Source of the DNA: Oscillospiraceae bacterium
GTDB lineage: Bacteria > Bacillota > Clostridia > Oscillospirales > Oscillospiraceae
NCBI GenBank assembly: GCA_028691385.1
Contig: JAQUZL010000037.1
Coordinates: 1 to 15,773, forward strand
DNA: 15,773 bases
Direction of reading: 5' to 3'
The position numbers were made by a program, and so were the translations under genes. Position 1 is the stretch's first letter. Each line of letters begins with the position of its first letter. A model generated the notes under the pieces. It did no database searches, was not told where the DNA came from, and saw nothing but the letters and a program-made list of their open reading frames with translations. Positions 1-7,628 of this stretch are shown one piece after another.

Positions 1-637
1 GATGCTTGCGCCACATGTATTCGGCGGTAACGGCCGTGCCGGCGGTGACGCCGATGATCGCGCCGCCTGCGCCGACGGCCACGGAGTAGCCCGCGCGCAC
101 CAAAATCACCGCAAGACCAAGGCCGATGATCAGCCGAAACACGGCCTCCAGAATCTGGCTGACGGCGGTGGGGGTCATGTTGCGCTGCCCCTGAAAATAG
201 CCACGGAAGGAGCTTACCAGACACACGAAGAACACGCTCGGGGCAAGGCAGGCCATGGCAATCCAGGAGTTGGGCGAATTGAGCCAGATGGCAAACTGCT
301 TGGCAAAGAGCAGCATGCAGCCGCTTCCCAGCAGACCCACGGTGAGAAACACATACAGGGAAACCCGATAGATGCGCTTGATTTGCGCGTTGTTGCCCAG
401 CGTCTGCGCCTCGGAGATCATCCGCGACATGGCCACCGGCAGACCGGCGGTCGAGATGGTGAGCAGCACATTATAGATGTCATAGGCGTTGTTGAAATAG
501 CCGTAGCCGTCGTTGCCGATGATCTGCACCAGCGGCATTTTGTAGACCATGCCAATCAGCTTGACAATCAGCGTGCCAAGCGCCAAAATGGCCGCGCCAT
601 GGAGAAAGCTCTGCTTTTGAATTGGTTTTTGCGACAA
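1..637 (-). CDS. SpoVB/MurJ-type flippase (MOP superfamily), 3' part missing
   Basis: This gene is cut by the left window edge; the first 212 codons are visible. The family (polysaccharide biosynthesis protein, SpoVB/YtgP branch of the MOP exporters) contains lipid-linked precursor flippases in the cytoplasmic membrane, with 12-14 helices in about 500-540 residues. Family hallmarks seen are the opening hydrophobic segment at about residues 13-35, IIGNDGYGYFNNAYDIYN at about 39-56, STAGLPVAMSRMISEA at about 62-77, and RGYFQGQRNMTPTAVSQ in the fifth helix region. I place the start at TTG (637-635) because an AGAAGGA ribosome site lies 10 bases upstream (648-654), inside the end of the amidohydrolase gene, and the protein then begins at the usual family position. 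Only 6 bases separate it from the upstream stop, so it is the eighth gene of the operon. The family is clear; the transported lipid cannot be told, and a spore role is not shown. Confidence 0.9.
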   Translation of the reverse strand, partial: MSQKPIQKQSFLHGAAILALGTLIVKLIGMVYKMPLVQIIGNDGYGYFNNAYDIYNVLLTISTAGLPVAMSRMISEAQTLGNNAQIKRIYRVSLYVFLTVGLLGSGCMLLFAKQFAIWLNSPNSWIAMACLAPSVFFVCLVSSFRGYFQGQRNMTPTAVSQILEAVFRLIIGLGLAVILVRAGYSVAVGAGGAIIGVTAGTAVTAEYMWRKH

Positions 638-643
638 AATAAA

Positions 644-1981
644 TCAGTCCTTCTGTGAATCGGCTTGTTTTGGCGCATCGTGAAACACGAGCGGCATGGC
701 ATAATCGGTCAGCTCCTTCACCACAGCGCCAAGGTCGATGGTGGGGAACTTGCCTTCGGCATAGAGAATTTTTCCGCGCACCATGGTCATGGCCACGTCG
801 TGGCCGGAGGCGGCATAGACCAGCTGAGAAATCACGTTGTGGCAGGGGATGAGGTGGGGCTGGGTGAAGTCCAGCAAAATGAGGTCGGCGTCCATGCCGA
901 GCTTGATTTGCCCGCACTCGTTTTGGCGACCCTGCGCGCGCGCGCCGCAGATGGTGCCCATCATCAGCGCGGCGGAAGCCGGCAGCGTGGTGGGATCCAG
1001 GGACTTTCCCTTGGCCAGCAGCGCACAGGTTTTCATCTCTTCAAACAGATCGAGGTTGTTATTGGAGGCCACCGAGTCGGTGCCCAGCGCCACATTCATG
1101 CCGGCGCGTACCATATCGGTGACGTTGGCGATGCCGCTGCCCAGCTTCAGGTTGCTGATGGGGCAGTGCACGGCGCTCACGCCGCGTTTTGCCAGCAGCG
1201 TCATATCCTCCGGCTCGAGCCACACGCAGTGCGCCGCGATGGCGCGCGCGTCCCAGACGTGGTGGCAGTCCAAAATCTGCGCGGGCGTCATGCCATATTT
1301 CTCCTTGCAGCTTTCGTGCTCGGATTTGGTTTCCGACAGATGCACATGCATGCCGGTGTGATTGTTCACGGCGAACTCGCTCAGCGCTTCCCACAGCTTG
1401 TAGGTGGTGGTGTATTCGCCGTGGACGGAAGCCTCAATTTTGATGCGGCCGTTGTCGTAGTGATTCCACTGCCGGAAGGTGGTTTCCAGCTCCTGACAGG
1501 CGGGATAGGTGTCAAAGGAGAAGTCTGTGTCGTCAAAGAGCGTAGTGCCGCGGCTGAGATTTGCCTTGATGCCGGATTCGGCGACGGCCTCGGCGACTGC
1601 GCCGGAGAACATATACATGTCGGAAACGGAGGTCACGCCGAAGCGCAGACTCTCCGCAATGCCCAGCAGCGTCGCAGCCTTGGCGCAGCGGTCGTCCATG
1701 CGGTCCTCCCGGGGGAAAATGTGCGCGGTGAGCCATTCGGAAAGGGCGTAATCGTCGGCAAAGCCCTTGAGGATGGACATGGGCAGATGCGTGTGGGCAT
1801 TTACAAGCCCCGGCATCAGCACCATGCCGGTGGCGTCAATGATCTCGGCAGGCTGCTCATCGGGCGCTTTTGGGCTGAGATAACTGATTTTTCCGTCGGT
1901 GACGCCCACAAAGGCGTCCGGCAGGACGGACATCTGGTCGTTCATGGTCACCACGGTGGCGTGGGAAAATAGCGTGTCCAT
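644..1981 (-). CDS. MTA/SAH deaminase-like amidohydrolase (MtaD/SsnA/TrzN group)
   Basis: A 445-residue metal-dependent amidohydrolase, full length for the family. The metal site can be read directly: NAHTH (H63, H65), HVHLSET (H214, with E217 three residues on, as in methylthioadenosine/S-adenosylhomocysteine deaminases), AAHCVWL (H251) and GTDSVASNN (D302). The LKGFADDYALSEWL segment after the first metal motif is typical of the MtaD group. Such enzymes deaminate adenosine-type compounds (MTA, SAH, adenosine, 5'-deoxyadenosine) in the cytoplasm. 5'-Deoxyadenosine is also a by-product of radical SAM enzymes such as HemZ, encoded two genes upstream, so a salvage role is a possible but unproven link. 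The start is supported by TAGGAGAA before the ATG. It lies 17 bases after the kinase gene and 6 before the flippase gene. The exact substrate cannot be fixed: guanine deaminase and chlorohydrolase relatives share these motifs. Confidence 0.87.
   Translation of the reverse strand: MDTLFSHATVVTMNDQMSVLPDAFVGVTDGKISYLSPKAPDEQPAEIIDATGMVLMPGLVNAHTHLPMSILKGFADDYALSEWLTAHIFPREDRMDDRCAKAATLLGIAESLRFGVTSVSDMYMFSGAVAEAVAESGIKANLSRGTTLFDDTDFSFDTYPACQELETTFRQWNHYDNGRIKIEASVHGEYTTTYKLWEALSEFAVNNHTGMHVHLSETKSEHESCKEKYGMTPAQILDCHHVWDARAIAAHCVWLEPEDMTLLAKRGVSAVHCPISNLKLGSGIANVTDMVRAGMNVALGTDSVASNNNLDLFEEMKTCALLAKGKSLDPTTLPASAALMMGTICGARAQGRQNECGQIKLGMDADLILLDFTQPHLIPCHNVISQLVYAASGHDVAMTMVRGKILYAEGKFPTIDLGAVVKELTDYAMPLVFHDAPKQADSQKD
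648..654 (-). promoter_or_regulatory. Ribosome binding site fixing the TTG start of the SpoVB-like gene
   Basis: AGAAGGA on the minus strand, 10 bases before TTG at 637. No ATG fits the family's N-terminus here, so this site decides the start. It lies within the last codons of the preceding gene, which suggests coupled translation. Confidence 0.6.
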
Positions 1982-1998
1982 AGACGTTCTCCTATCTG

Positions 1999-2910
1999 TT
2001 ATTTGATAAATTCCTTTTTCAGCAGACTGCTTTCCGGCACCAGCGCGGGATCGAGGGGCGCAAACAGGGGCAGCGCATGTAAAATCAGCTCCACCAGCTG
2101 GTGGTTGGCAACGTCCCGCGGCAGCGCAGCCAGGCGGTCGCGCAGAATATGTCCAAGTACCGGAATTTCATAGCCCAGCGCGGTATCAACCAGCGTGTGC
2201 GCCTTGGAAATATAGGGCGCGATGTAGCGCTGCTCACCAAGACGGACGTTGGTCCAAAGGGCGAGCGTCTGCTCAAGCGGCGTGTTGCGATAGTTGCTGT
2301 CGCGCACCAGCCGGCGCATCAAACGCGTCCAGCTGCGCAGAAAAATTTCCGTTCCGTTTTGCATCACATGGGAATGCAGGTTGACGGAAAGGGTATAGGC
2401 GTGGGGCAGCTGGGAGGTGAACATGTCATTCAAGCCGTGAATGCCCTCGCAGATGACAACCTCATCCTTTTTCAGCTGCAGATGCTGCGCATTGGTGTAA
2501 TCGCGCGAACGGGTGTGGAAGTCAAATCGCGGCAAAAGCACCGCATCGCCCCGGTGCAGCGCGCGCATTTGCTCGTTGAAAAGCGGGATGTCCAGACACA
2601 GCGGGGACTCCAGATCAATTTCGCCGGTATCGGTTTGCGGGTAGGTGGCGGCATTCACATCCAGATAATAATCGTCCATGCTGATGGCATAGCAGTGCAG
2701 GCCATGCTGCGCAAGCGCAGCGGAGATGTTGCGCGCGGTGGTCGTTTTGCCGGAGCTGGATGGCCCGGCCAGCAGGATGACGCGTTTGCCGCTGGCGGCA
2801 ATCAGGTCTGCCGCATCGGCGACCTTTTGAAAGTAGTTTGCGTCACATTCGGCAATATAACCGACGGGATCACGCCGAATGGCTTCATTCATCACGGAAA
2901 GCTCAAACAT
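1999..2910 (-). CDS. Uridine-kinase/phosphoribulokinase-like nucleoside kinase, short form
   Basis: A 303-residue P-loop kinase of the uridine kinase/PRK family. The Walker A is AGPSSSGKTTTA (about 48-59), followed by SMDDYYLD (about 76-83), the acceptor-side motif LPRFDFHTRSRDY, and VICEGIHGLN, the Walker B-like strand with the family's EGIHGLN signature. The C-terminus (PESSLLKKEFI) matches the end of the long clostridial nucleoside kinases, which carry an extra N-terminal TGS and threonyl-tRNA-synthetase-like half of about 250 residues. That half is absent here; only about 45 residues precede the P-loop. I choose ATG at 2910 rather than the first in-frame start at 2985 because AAAGGAG sits 7 bases upstream and the longer form would run into hemZ. 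It follows hemZ by 13 bases. The substrate is probably a nucleoside, but this is inferred only from the family. Confidence 0.85.
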   Translation of the reverse strand: MFELSVMNEAIRRDPVGYIAECDANYFQKVADAADLIAASGKRVILLAGPSSSGKTTTARNISAALAQHGLHCYAISMDDYYLDVNAATYPQTDTGEIDLESPLCLDIPLFNEQMRALHRGDAVLLPRFDFHTRSRDYTNAQHLQLKKDEVVICEGIHGLNDMFTSQLPHAYTLSVNLHSHVMQNGTEIFLRSWTRLMRRLVRDSNYRNTPLEQTLALWTNVRLGEQRYIAPYISKAHTLVDTALGYEIPVLGHILRDRLAALPRDVANHQLVELILHALPLFAPLDPALVPESSLLKKEFIK

Positions 2911-2923
2911 GAGTGGACTCCTT

Positions 2924-4381
2924 TCAGGATAGCTCAGCGGGAGCGGCGGCGAAAAAGTCTGCTTTTTGCGCGCAGACTGTATCAATTTTCTCCAGATATT
3001 CCCGCGGATATTTCGGATTTACCAGTCGGTGCAGCGCGCCGCCGGGTAAATTGAGTTTGCTGACGCCGCCGGAGCCGAGCGCCAGGATACTGTGCAGCTC
3101 CTCCATCATATATATGTTGTACAGGCATTCATAACCCGGTTTGCACCAGCCGACATTTTCAAAGCTGCCGGACATATATTTTTGGCGGTAGAGATAATAG
3201 GGGACGTATCCAGCCCGGCGCAGCGCCTGCGTCGCGCCCAAGAGCATTTCGGCGACAGCTGCGCCGCCGGGTAAATCGTCCTGCGTCAAGGTAAGGTCAG
3301 CCGCCTTTTTGATGGCAAGGGTGTGCACGGTGACGGCGGTGGGCGCGAGGGCAAGCACCCGGTGAAGGGAATCGGAAAAGGATGCGGGCGTTTCACCGGG
3401 CAATCCGGCGATGAGATCCATATTGACGTTGGAAAGCCCCGCGTCCATGGCCATGGCATAGGCCGAAACAATCTGCGCGCTGCTGTGATTGCGGCCGATG
3501 CGCTGCAAAATCGCGTCGTTCATGGTTTGCGGGTTGATGGAGATGCGGGTGCAGCCGAAGCTGCGCAGCACGTCCAGCTTTTCCCGACTTAGCGTTTCGG
3601 GTCTGCCGGCCTCCACAGTCAGCTCCAGATTGCGGGACAGATCAAAATGCGTTTGCAGCGCGCCAAGCAGGCGCGCAAGCTGCGCAGCGGACAGCGTGGT
3701 TGGCGTGCCGCCGCCGAGATAGACCGAGCGGACGCTGCGGCCGGCGCGACGCAGCGCGTCGCCGCAGACGGCAATTTCCTGCACCAGCGCGTACAGATAG
3801 GGCGCAACCAGCGAGCCAAACGCGCCGACGCTCTGACTGACAAAGCTGCAATAGGTGCACCGCGTGGGGCAAAAGGGGATGCCAACATAGACAGAAACGT
3901 CCGTCGGCAGCAGCAGGCGTGCGGCCTGCACGGTTTTTTCCGCGCATTCCAGCGCCAGTGCGCGCCTTGGCGCGGAGATGAAATAGTCACCCCGCAGCAG
4001 CTTGTCGCAAGCGCGCGCCGTGCCGCCGCGCAGCAGACACCGGGTGGCAATCTTGGTGGGACGCACGCCGGAAAACGCGCCCCATGGCGGCGCTTCGGGC
4101 AGGCATTGCAGCGCGGCAAGATAATAGCTTTGCTGCAGCGCCTGCCGCAGCGCGGAATCAGAGGCTTCCGCGCGCACCCGCTTCTGCGCCCGGCAGGTGC
4201 GGCCGTCACGGGTGATGACAGTCACGGCGGTGGCGTAGACCCGGCCGCGGCGCAGCGTGGACACCGCGCCATCGCCTGCGAGCGGCGATTCGGAGTATTC
4301 CATTTTTTCGCCGGGGAACAGGCTCATTTGCAGCTGCTCCATGGCATAGCGGAAGGTATGACCGGACAAATACAGCTTCAT
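2924..4381 (-). CDS. hemZ: HemZ-type radical SAM protein (coproporphyrinogen dehydrogenase-like)
   Basis: A 485-residue protein close to the usual HemZ length. It has an N-terminal region of about 165 residues carrying the HemZ-specific WGAFSGVRPTKIA (about 100-112), then the radical SAM core with GIPFCPTRCTYCSFVS. The cluster cysteines are C171, C175 and C178. YLGGGTPTTLS (221-231) is the SAM-binding segment shared with HemN/HemW. The tail NIYMMEELHSILALGSGG is also typical of HemZ. The named reaction is oxygen-independent decarboxylation of coproporphyrinogen III, but many clostridia keep this gene without a full haem pathway, so its true role is unsettled; HemW-like haem handling is an alternative. 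Its ATG overlaps the TGA of the MBL gene (ATGA, 4 bases) with only a weak ribosome site, which points to coupled translation. The kinase gene follows after 13 bases. Confidence 0.92.
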   Translation of the reverse strand: MKLYLSGHTFRYAMEQLQMSLFPGEKMEYSESPLAGDGAVSTLRRGRVYATAVTVITRDGRTCRAQKRVRAEASDSALRQALQQSYYLAALQCLPEAPPWGAFSGVRPTKIATRCLLRGGTARACDKLLRGDYFISAPRRALALECAEKTVQAARLLLPTDVSVYVGIPFCPTRCTYCSFVSQSVGAFGSLVAPYLYALVQEIAVCGDALRRAGRSVRSVYLGGGTPTTLSAAQLARLLGALQTHFDLSRNLELTVEAGRPETLSREKLDVLRSFGCTRISINPQTMNDAILQRIGRNHSSAQIVSAYAMAMDAGLSNVNMDLIAGLPGETPASFSDSLHRVLALAPTAVTVHTLAIKKAADLTLTQDDLPGGAAVAEMLLGATQALRRAGYVPYYLYRQKYMSGSFENVGWCKPGYECLYNIYMMEELHSILALGSGGVSKLNLPGGALHRLVNPKYPREYLEKIDTVCAQKADFFAAAPAELS

Positions 4382-4980
4382 CCCTGCAATGCCTGAAACA
4401 GAAACATGTTGGTTTTGCGCTCCCGGGCAAGCGTGGTCGAGCCACCATGTCCCGGCAGCACGGTATCATCGCCGGGCAGCTGCGCAAGACGCCGCAAAGA
4501 CGCTTCCATCGCGTCCCAGCTGCCGCCGGCAAAGTCCGTGCGGCCGCAGCTGCCGGCAAAGAGCGTATCGCCGGAAAACAGCACGTCGCCTGCAATCAGG
4601 CACACGGAGCCGGGGGTATGGCCGGGGGTCAGCAGCACCTGAAAGGTGATTGCGCCAAGCGTCACGGTGCTGCCCTCGTCATAGTAATCGGTGGGCTGCA
4701 GCGGCGCGCCCATCAGTTCGGGCGGCAGGCTCAGCTCATTTTTGTGGACATAGACCCGGCAGCCGGTGGCCTGCTGCAGCGCGGCCACCGCGCCAATATG
4801 GTCAAAATGCGCATGCGTGAGTAAAATGACCTTGCATTGCAGCGCCTGCTCGCCGAGATAGTTCAAAATCGTGGGGGCGTCATAGCCGGGGTCGATGACG
4901 GCGCACTCCATGGTCGCCTCGTCCCAGACAAAATAGCAGTTGGTCTGGTAGTCGCCCAGCGCCATAGCTGAAATTTTCAT
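4378..4980 (-). CDS. MBL-fold metallo-hydrolase (glyoxalase II-like)
   Basis: A 200-residue single-domain metallo-beta-lactamase-fold hydrolase. Seen are THAHFDHIG (H56, H58, D60, H61), GHTPGS (H121), FSGDTLF (D138), CGRTDF (145-150) and PGHG (H178), the complete two-metal ligand set. The closest type is the short YcbL/GloB-like group, usually annotated as hydroxyacylglutathione hydrolase, although these bacteria generally lack glutathione and the full GloB C-terminal domain is missing. A thioester or related small-molecule hydrolase in the cytoplasm is the safest reading. ATG at 4980 is preceded by AAAGGAG. The gene lies 15 bases after dtd and overlaps hemZ by 4 bases. An MBL gene between dtd and hemZ is a recurrent arrangement in Clostridia, from general knowledge. 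Confidence 0.9.
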   Translation of the reverse strand: MKISAMALGDYQTNCYFVWDEATMECAVIDPGYDAPTILNYLGEQALQCKVILLTHAHFDHIGAVAALQQATGCRVYVHKNELSLPPELMGAPLQPTDYYDEGSTVTLGAITFQVLLTPGHTPGSVCLIAGDVLFSGDTLFAGSCGRTDFAGGSWDAMEASLRRLAQLPGDDTVLPGHGGSTTLARERKTNMFLFQALQG

Positions 4981-4995
4981 GGCAGACTCCTTTCA

Positions 4996-5445
4996 TTACA
5001 TCAGCGTGTCGGTGTCCAGCAGCAGCGTGACAGGGCCATCGTTCACCGAGGAAACCTGCATGTCCGCGCCAAACTCGCCGTGCTGCGGGGAAAAGCCCCG
5101 CGCGGCGCACTCGCTTAAAAACAGTTCATACAGGGGAATCGCGATTGCCGGCGCAGCTGCGCCGGTGAAGCTGGGGCGGCGGCCATGTCGGCAGTCGCCA
5201 TAGAGCGTAAACTGGCTGACCACCAGCACCGCGCCGCCGACGTCGTCCAGAGCTCGGTTCATTTTTCCGTTTTCATCCTCAAAGACGCGCAGGGATAGAA
5301 TTTTTTCGCACAGCTTTTTGCATTGCGCCTGCCCGTCGTCCGGGCCGACGCCCAAAAGAATCAGAAAGCCCTGCCCAATCTCGCCGCTTATCTGGCCGTC
5401 AATGGTGACACACGCGCGCTTTACGCGCGTAACAACCGCCCGCAT
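4996..5445 (-). CDS. dtd: D-aminoacyl-tRNA deacylase
   Basis: A 149-residue protein of exactly the usual Dtd length. It hydrolyses D-amino acids (and Gly-tRNA-Ala) from mischarged tRNA and acts as a homodimer in the cytoplasm. The two diagnostic motifs are intact: SQFTLYGD (77-84, with the catalytic-site T80) and NDGPVT (135-140, the Gly-cisPro element that rejects L-amino acids). The N-terminus MRAVVTRVKRACVTIDG is canonical, so ATG at 5445 is right. It starts 2 bases after the rel stop, and no strong ribosome site is visible, so translation probably depends on ribosomes finishing rel. The rel-dtd pairing is conserved across Firmicutes. Confidence 0.96.
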   Translation of the reverse strand: MRAVVTRVKRACVTIDGQISGEIGQGFLILLGVGPDDGQAQCKKLCEKILSLRVFEDENGKMNRALDDVGGAVLVVSQFTLYGDCRHGRRPSFTGAAAPAIAIPLYELFLSECAARGFSPQHGEFGADMQVSSVNDGPVTLLLDTDTLM

Positions 5446-5447
5446 GG

Positions 5448-7628
5448 TCAGTTATGGCCGCGGCGCACGTCGGTAACACCGGCGACGGCGCGGACTTTTT
5501 GACGGACAAGGCTCAGCTCGTCAAGATTGTGGACGGAAAAGGTCAGTGTGGTCTGCGCCTTGCCGGCCGCGATGCTGCGGGCGGAAAGCTCCTTCACCTT
5601 CAGCTTGAGTGTGGTGAGCACAGTGGCAAGATCCAGTACCAGACCGTCGCGATCGAGAGATTCGATTTCCAGCGTGGTGGTAAACGGCTCGGATTCCTCC
5701 CCGCCTGCCCAACTCACGGGAATCCAGCGGTCGCTGTTTTCCGGCGTGCGCGCGGTTTTGACATTGGGGCAGTCCGCGCGATGGACGGAAACGCCGAAGC
5801 CCTTGGTGATAAAGCCGACGATGTCATCGCCGGGAACCGGCGTGCAGCAGCGGGCAAACTTAATCATGCAGGAGTCAATGCCGGCGACCAGCACGCCAGA
5901 GTCGGAATGACGGCTTCTTGCCTGCTCGCGAACAGACAGCTTGGGGATGTCCTCTTTTTGCGGCACGCGGGAAAAACGCAGCAGCTCTTCCTGCGCGCGG
6001 TTCACCGCCTTTTGAGCGGTCATGCCGCCATAACCGATGGTGGCATAAAGATCCTCCATGGATTCAAAGCTGACTTTTTTCAAAATCAGCGCCACCAGCT
6101 CGTCGTTTTGCAGCACGGCAGGCGAGATGGCCACCCGGCGCAGTTCAGCGTCGAAGCTGGCCTTGCCGCGCACAATGTTCTCATCGCGCTTCTCTTTTTT
6201 GAACCACTGGCGAATTTTGATGCGCGCCTGATTGGACTTGCAGATTTTCAGCCAGTCACGGCTGGGACCGCGGGAGCCTTGGGCGGTGATGGCCTCCACA
6301 ATGTCGCCGTTTTTCAGCACCGCGTCATAGCTTGCGATGCGGTTGTTAATCTTTGCGCCGATCAGATGGTTGCCAACCTCCGAGTGGATGGCGTAGGCAA
6401 AGTCGATGGGCGTCGAGCCGGAGGGCAGGGAAATGACCTTGCCGCGCGGGGTAAAGACGAATACTTCGTCGTCGAACATATCCATTTTCAGGGAGTGGAT
6501 ATAGTCCTCGGCGTCCACATCCTGCTGGTTCTCCAGCAGGCGGCGCACCCACTCGAACTGCTGCTCTGTGCCGCCGCCCGCGCCGTTCTGCTTGTATTTC
6601 CAGTGGGCGGCAATGCCGTATTCCGCCGTTTCGTGCATGGCCCAGGTGCGAATCTGCACCTCAAAGGGGCGGCCGTCCTTGCCGATGACGGTGGTGTGCA
6701 GGGACTGATACATATTTGGCTTGGGGGTGGAAATATAATCCTTGAAGCGACCCGGCACCAGCTTGTAAAGGTCGTGGATATGGCCAAGGACGTTGTAGCA
6801 GTCGGCGATGGTGTCCACAATCACGCGGAATGCGTACAGATCGTAAATTTCGTCCAGCGACTTTCCCTGCGCCAGCATCTTGCGATAGATGGAGTAGACG
6901 TGCTTCACGCGGCCATAGATGGTGCAGCGGATGCCGACGGTTTGCAGGCGATCGGATACCTGCGACTGAATCTTTTCCATAAACTGGCGGCTCAGCTCCT
7001 CGCGATCCGCGAGATAGGTCATGATCTCGTTATAGGCGTCCGGCTCCAGATAGCGCAGCGAAAGATCCTCCAGCTCCCACTTGATCTTCTGCATACCAAG
7101 CCGATGCGCCAGCGGCGCGTAGATGTCCATGGTTTCACGGGACTTGAGAACCTGCTTGTCCGGCGACTGGTACTGCAGCGTGCGGGTGTTGTGCAGGCGG
7201 TCGGCGATTTTGATGAGAATCACGCGGATGTCCTTGGACATGGCCATGAACATTTTGCGCAGATTTTCCATCTGCTGCTCCTCGGTGGTGGAATACTGCA
7301 CGCGGGTCAGCTTGGTGACGCCCTCCACCAGCTCCGCGACGGCGCGGCCAAAATGCTCGGTGATTTCGTCAAAGGTGGTGTCGGTGTCCTCAATGCAGTC
7401 GTGCAGCAGCGCGCCCAGGATGGCGTCGGTATCCAGACCGATCTCCGCTACAATCTCGGCCACAGCCAGCGGATGAATGACATAGGGCGAACCGTCCTTC
7501 CGCTTTTGATTGGCGTGCTTGCGCGAGGCAAAGTCCACGGCCGCGTTGATGCGAAGCATATCGGCCGTTGGCGTGTAATTTTCAATGGCTTGCACCATAG
7601 ATTGATAATGCTGTTCAATGGATTCCAT
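5448..7628 (-). CDS. relA: Bifunctional (p)ppGpp synthetase/hydrolase, Rel/SpoT type
   Basis: A 726-residue long RSH enzyme that makes and degrades (p)ppGpp, the stringent-response alarmone, and binds the ribosome with uncharged tRNA. Domains in order: HD hydrolase with IHPLA (H52), LLHDCIEDTD (H76, D77, E80, D81) and RLHNTRT (N146), apparently intact; synthetase with IYDLYAFRV (261-269), YQSLHTTV (307-314), EVQIRT (323-328) and HETAEYGIAAHW (332-343); TGS at about 388-448; zinc-finger/RIS region with FARCCTPVPGDD (C594, C595) and HRADCPN; and a C-terminal ACT domain at about 648-724. Both active sites look complete, so it is a Rel rather than a synthetase-only RelA. Its ATG shares one base with the recJ stop (TAATG), with AGGTG about 9 bases upstream. 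The apt gene commonly found between recJ and rel is absent here. Confidence 0.98.
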   Translation of the reverse strand: MESIEQHYQSMVQAIENYTPTADMLRINAAVDFASRKHANQKRKDGSPYVIHPLAVAEIVAEIGLDTDAILGALLHDCIEDTDTTFDEITEHFGRAVAELVEGVTKLTRVQYSTTEEQQMENLRKMFMAMSKDIRVILIKIADRLHNTRTLQYQSPDKQVLKSRETMDIYAPLAHRLGMQKIKWELEDLSLRYLEPDAYNEIMTYLADREELSRQFMEKIQSQVSDRLQTVGIRCTIYGRVKHVYSIYRKMLAQGKSLDEIYDLYAFRVIVDTIADCYNVLGHIHDLYKLVPGRFKDYISTPKPNMYQSLHTTVIGKDGRPFEVQIRTWAMHETAEYGIAAHWKYKQNGAGGGTEQQFEWVRRLLENQQDVDAEDYIHSLKMDMFDDEVFVFTPRGKVISLPSGSTPIDFAYAIHSEVGNHLIGAKINNRIASYDAVLKNGDIVEAITAQGSRGPSRDWLKICKSNQARIKIRQWFKKEKRDENIVRGKASFDAELRRVAISPAVLQNDELVALILKKVSFESMEDLYATIGYGGMTAQKAVNRAQEELLRFSRVPQKEDIPKLSVREQARSRHSDSGVLVAGIDSCMIKFARCCTPVPGDDIVGFITKGFGVSVHRADCPNVKTARTPENSDRWIPVSWAGGEESEPFTTTLEIESLDRDGLVLDLATVLTTLKLKVKELSARSIAAGKAQTTLTFSVHNLDELSLVRQKVRAVAGVTDVRRGHN

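Noticed and set aside
2911..2985. N-terminal extension of the kinase gene from 2985
   Set aside because: It would overlap the end of hemZ by about 60 bases, adds a non-family sequence, and AAAGGAG sits just before ATG 2910.
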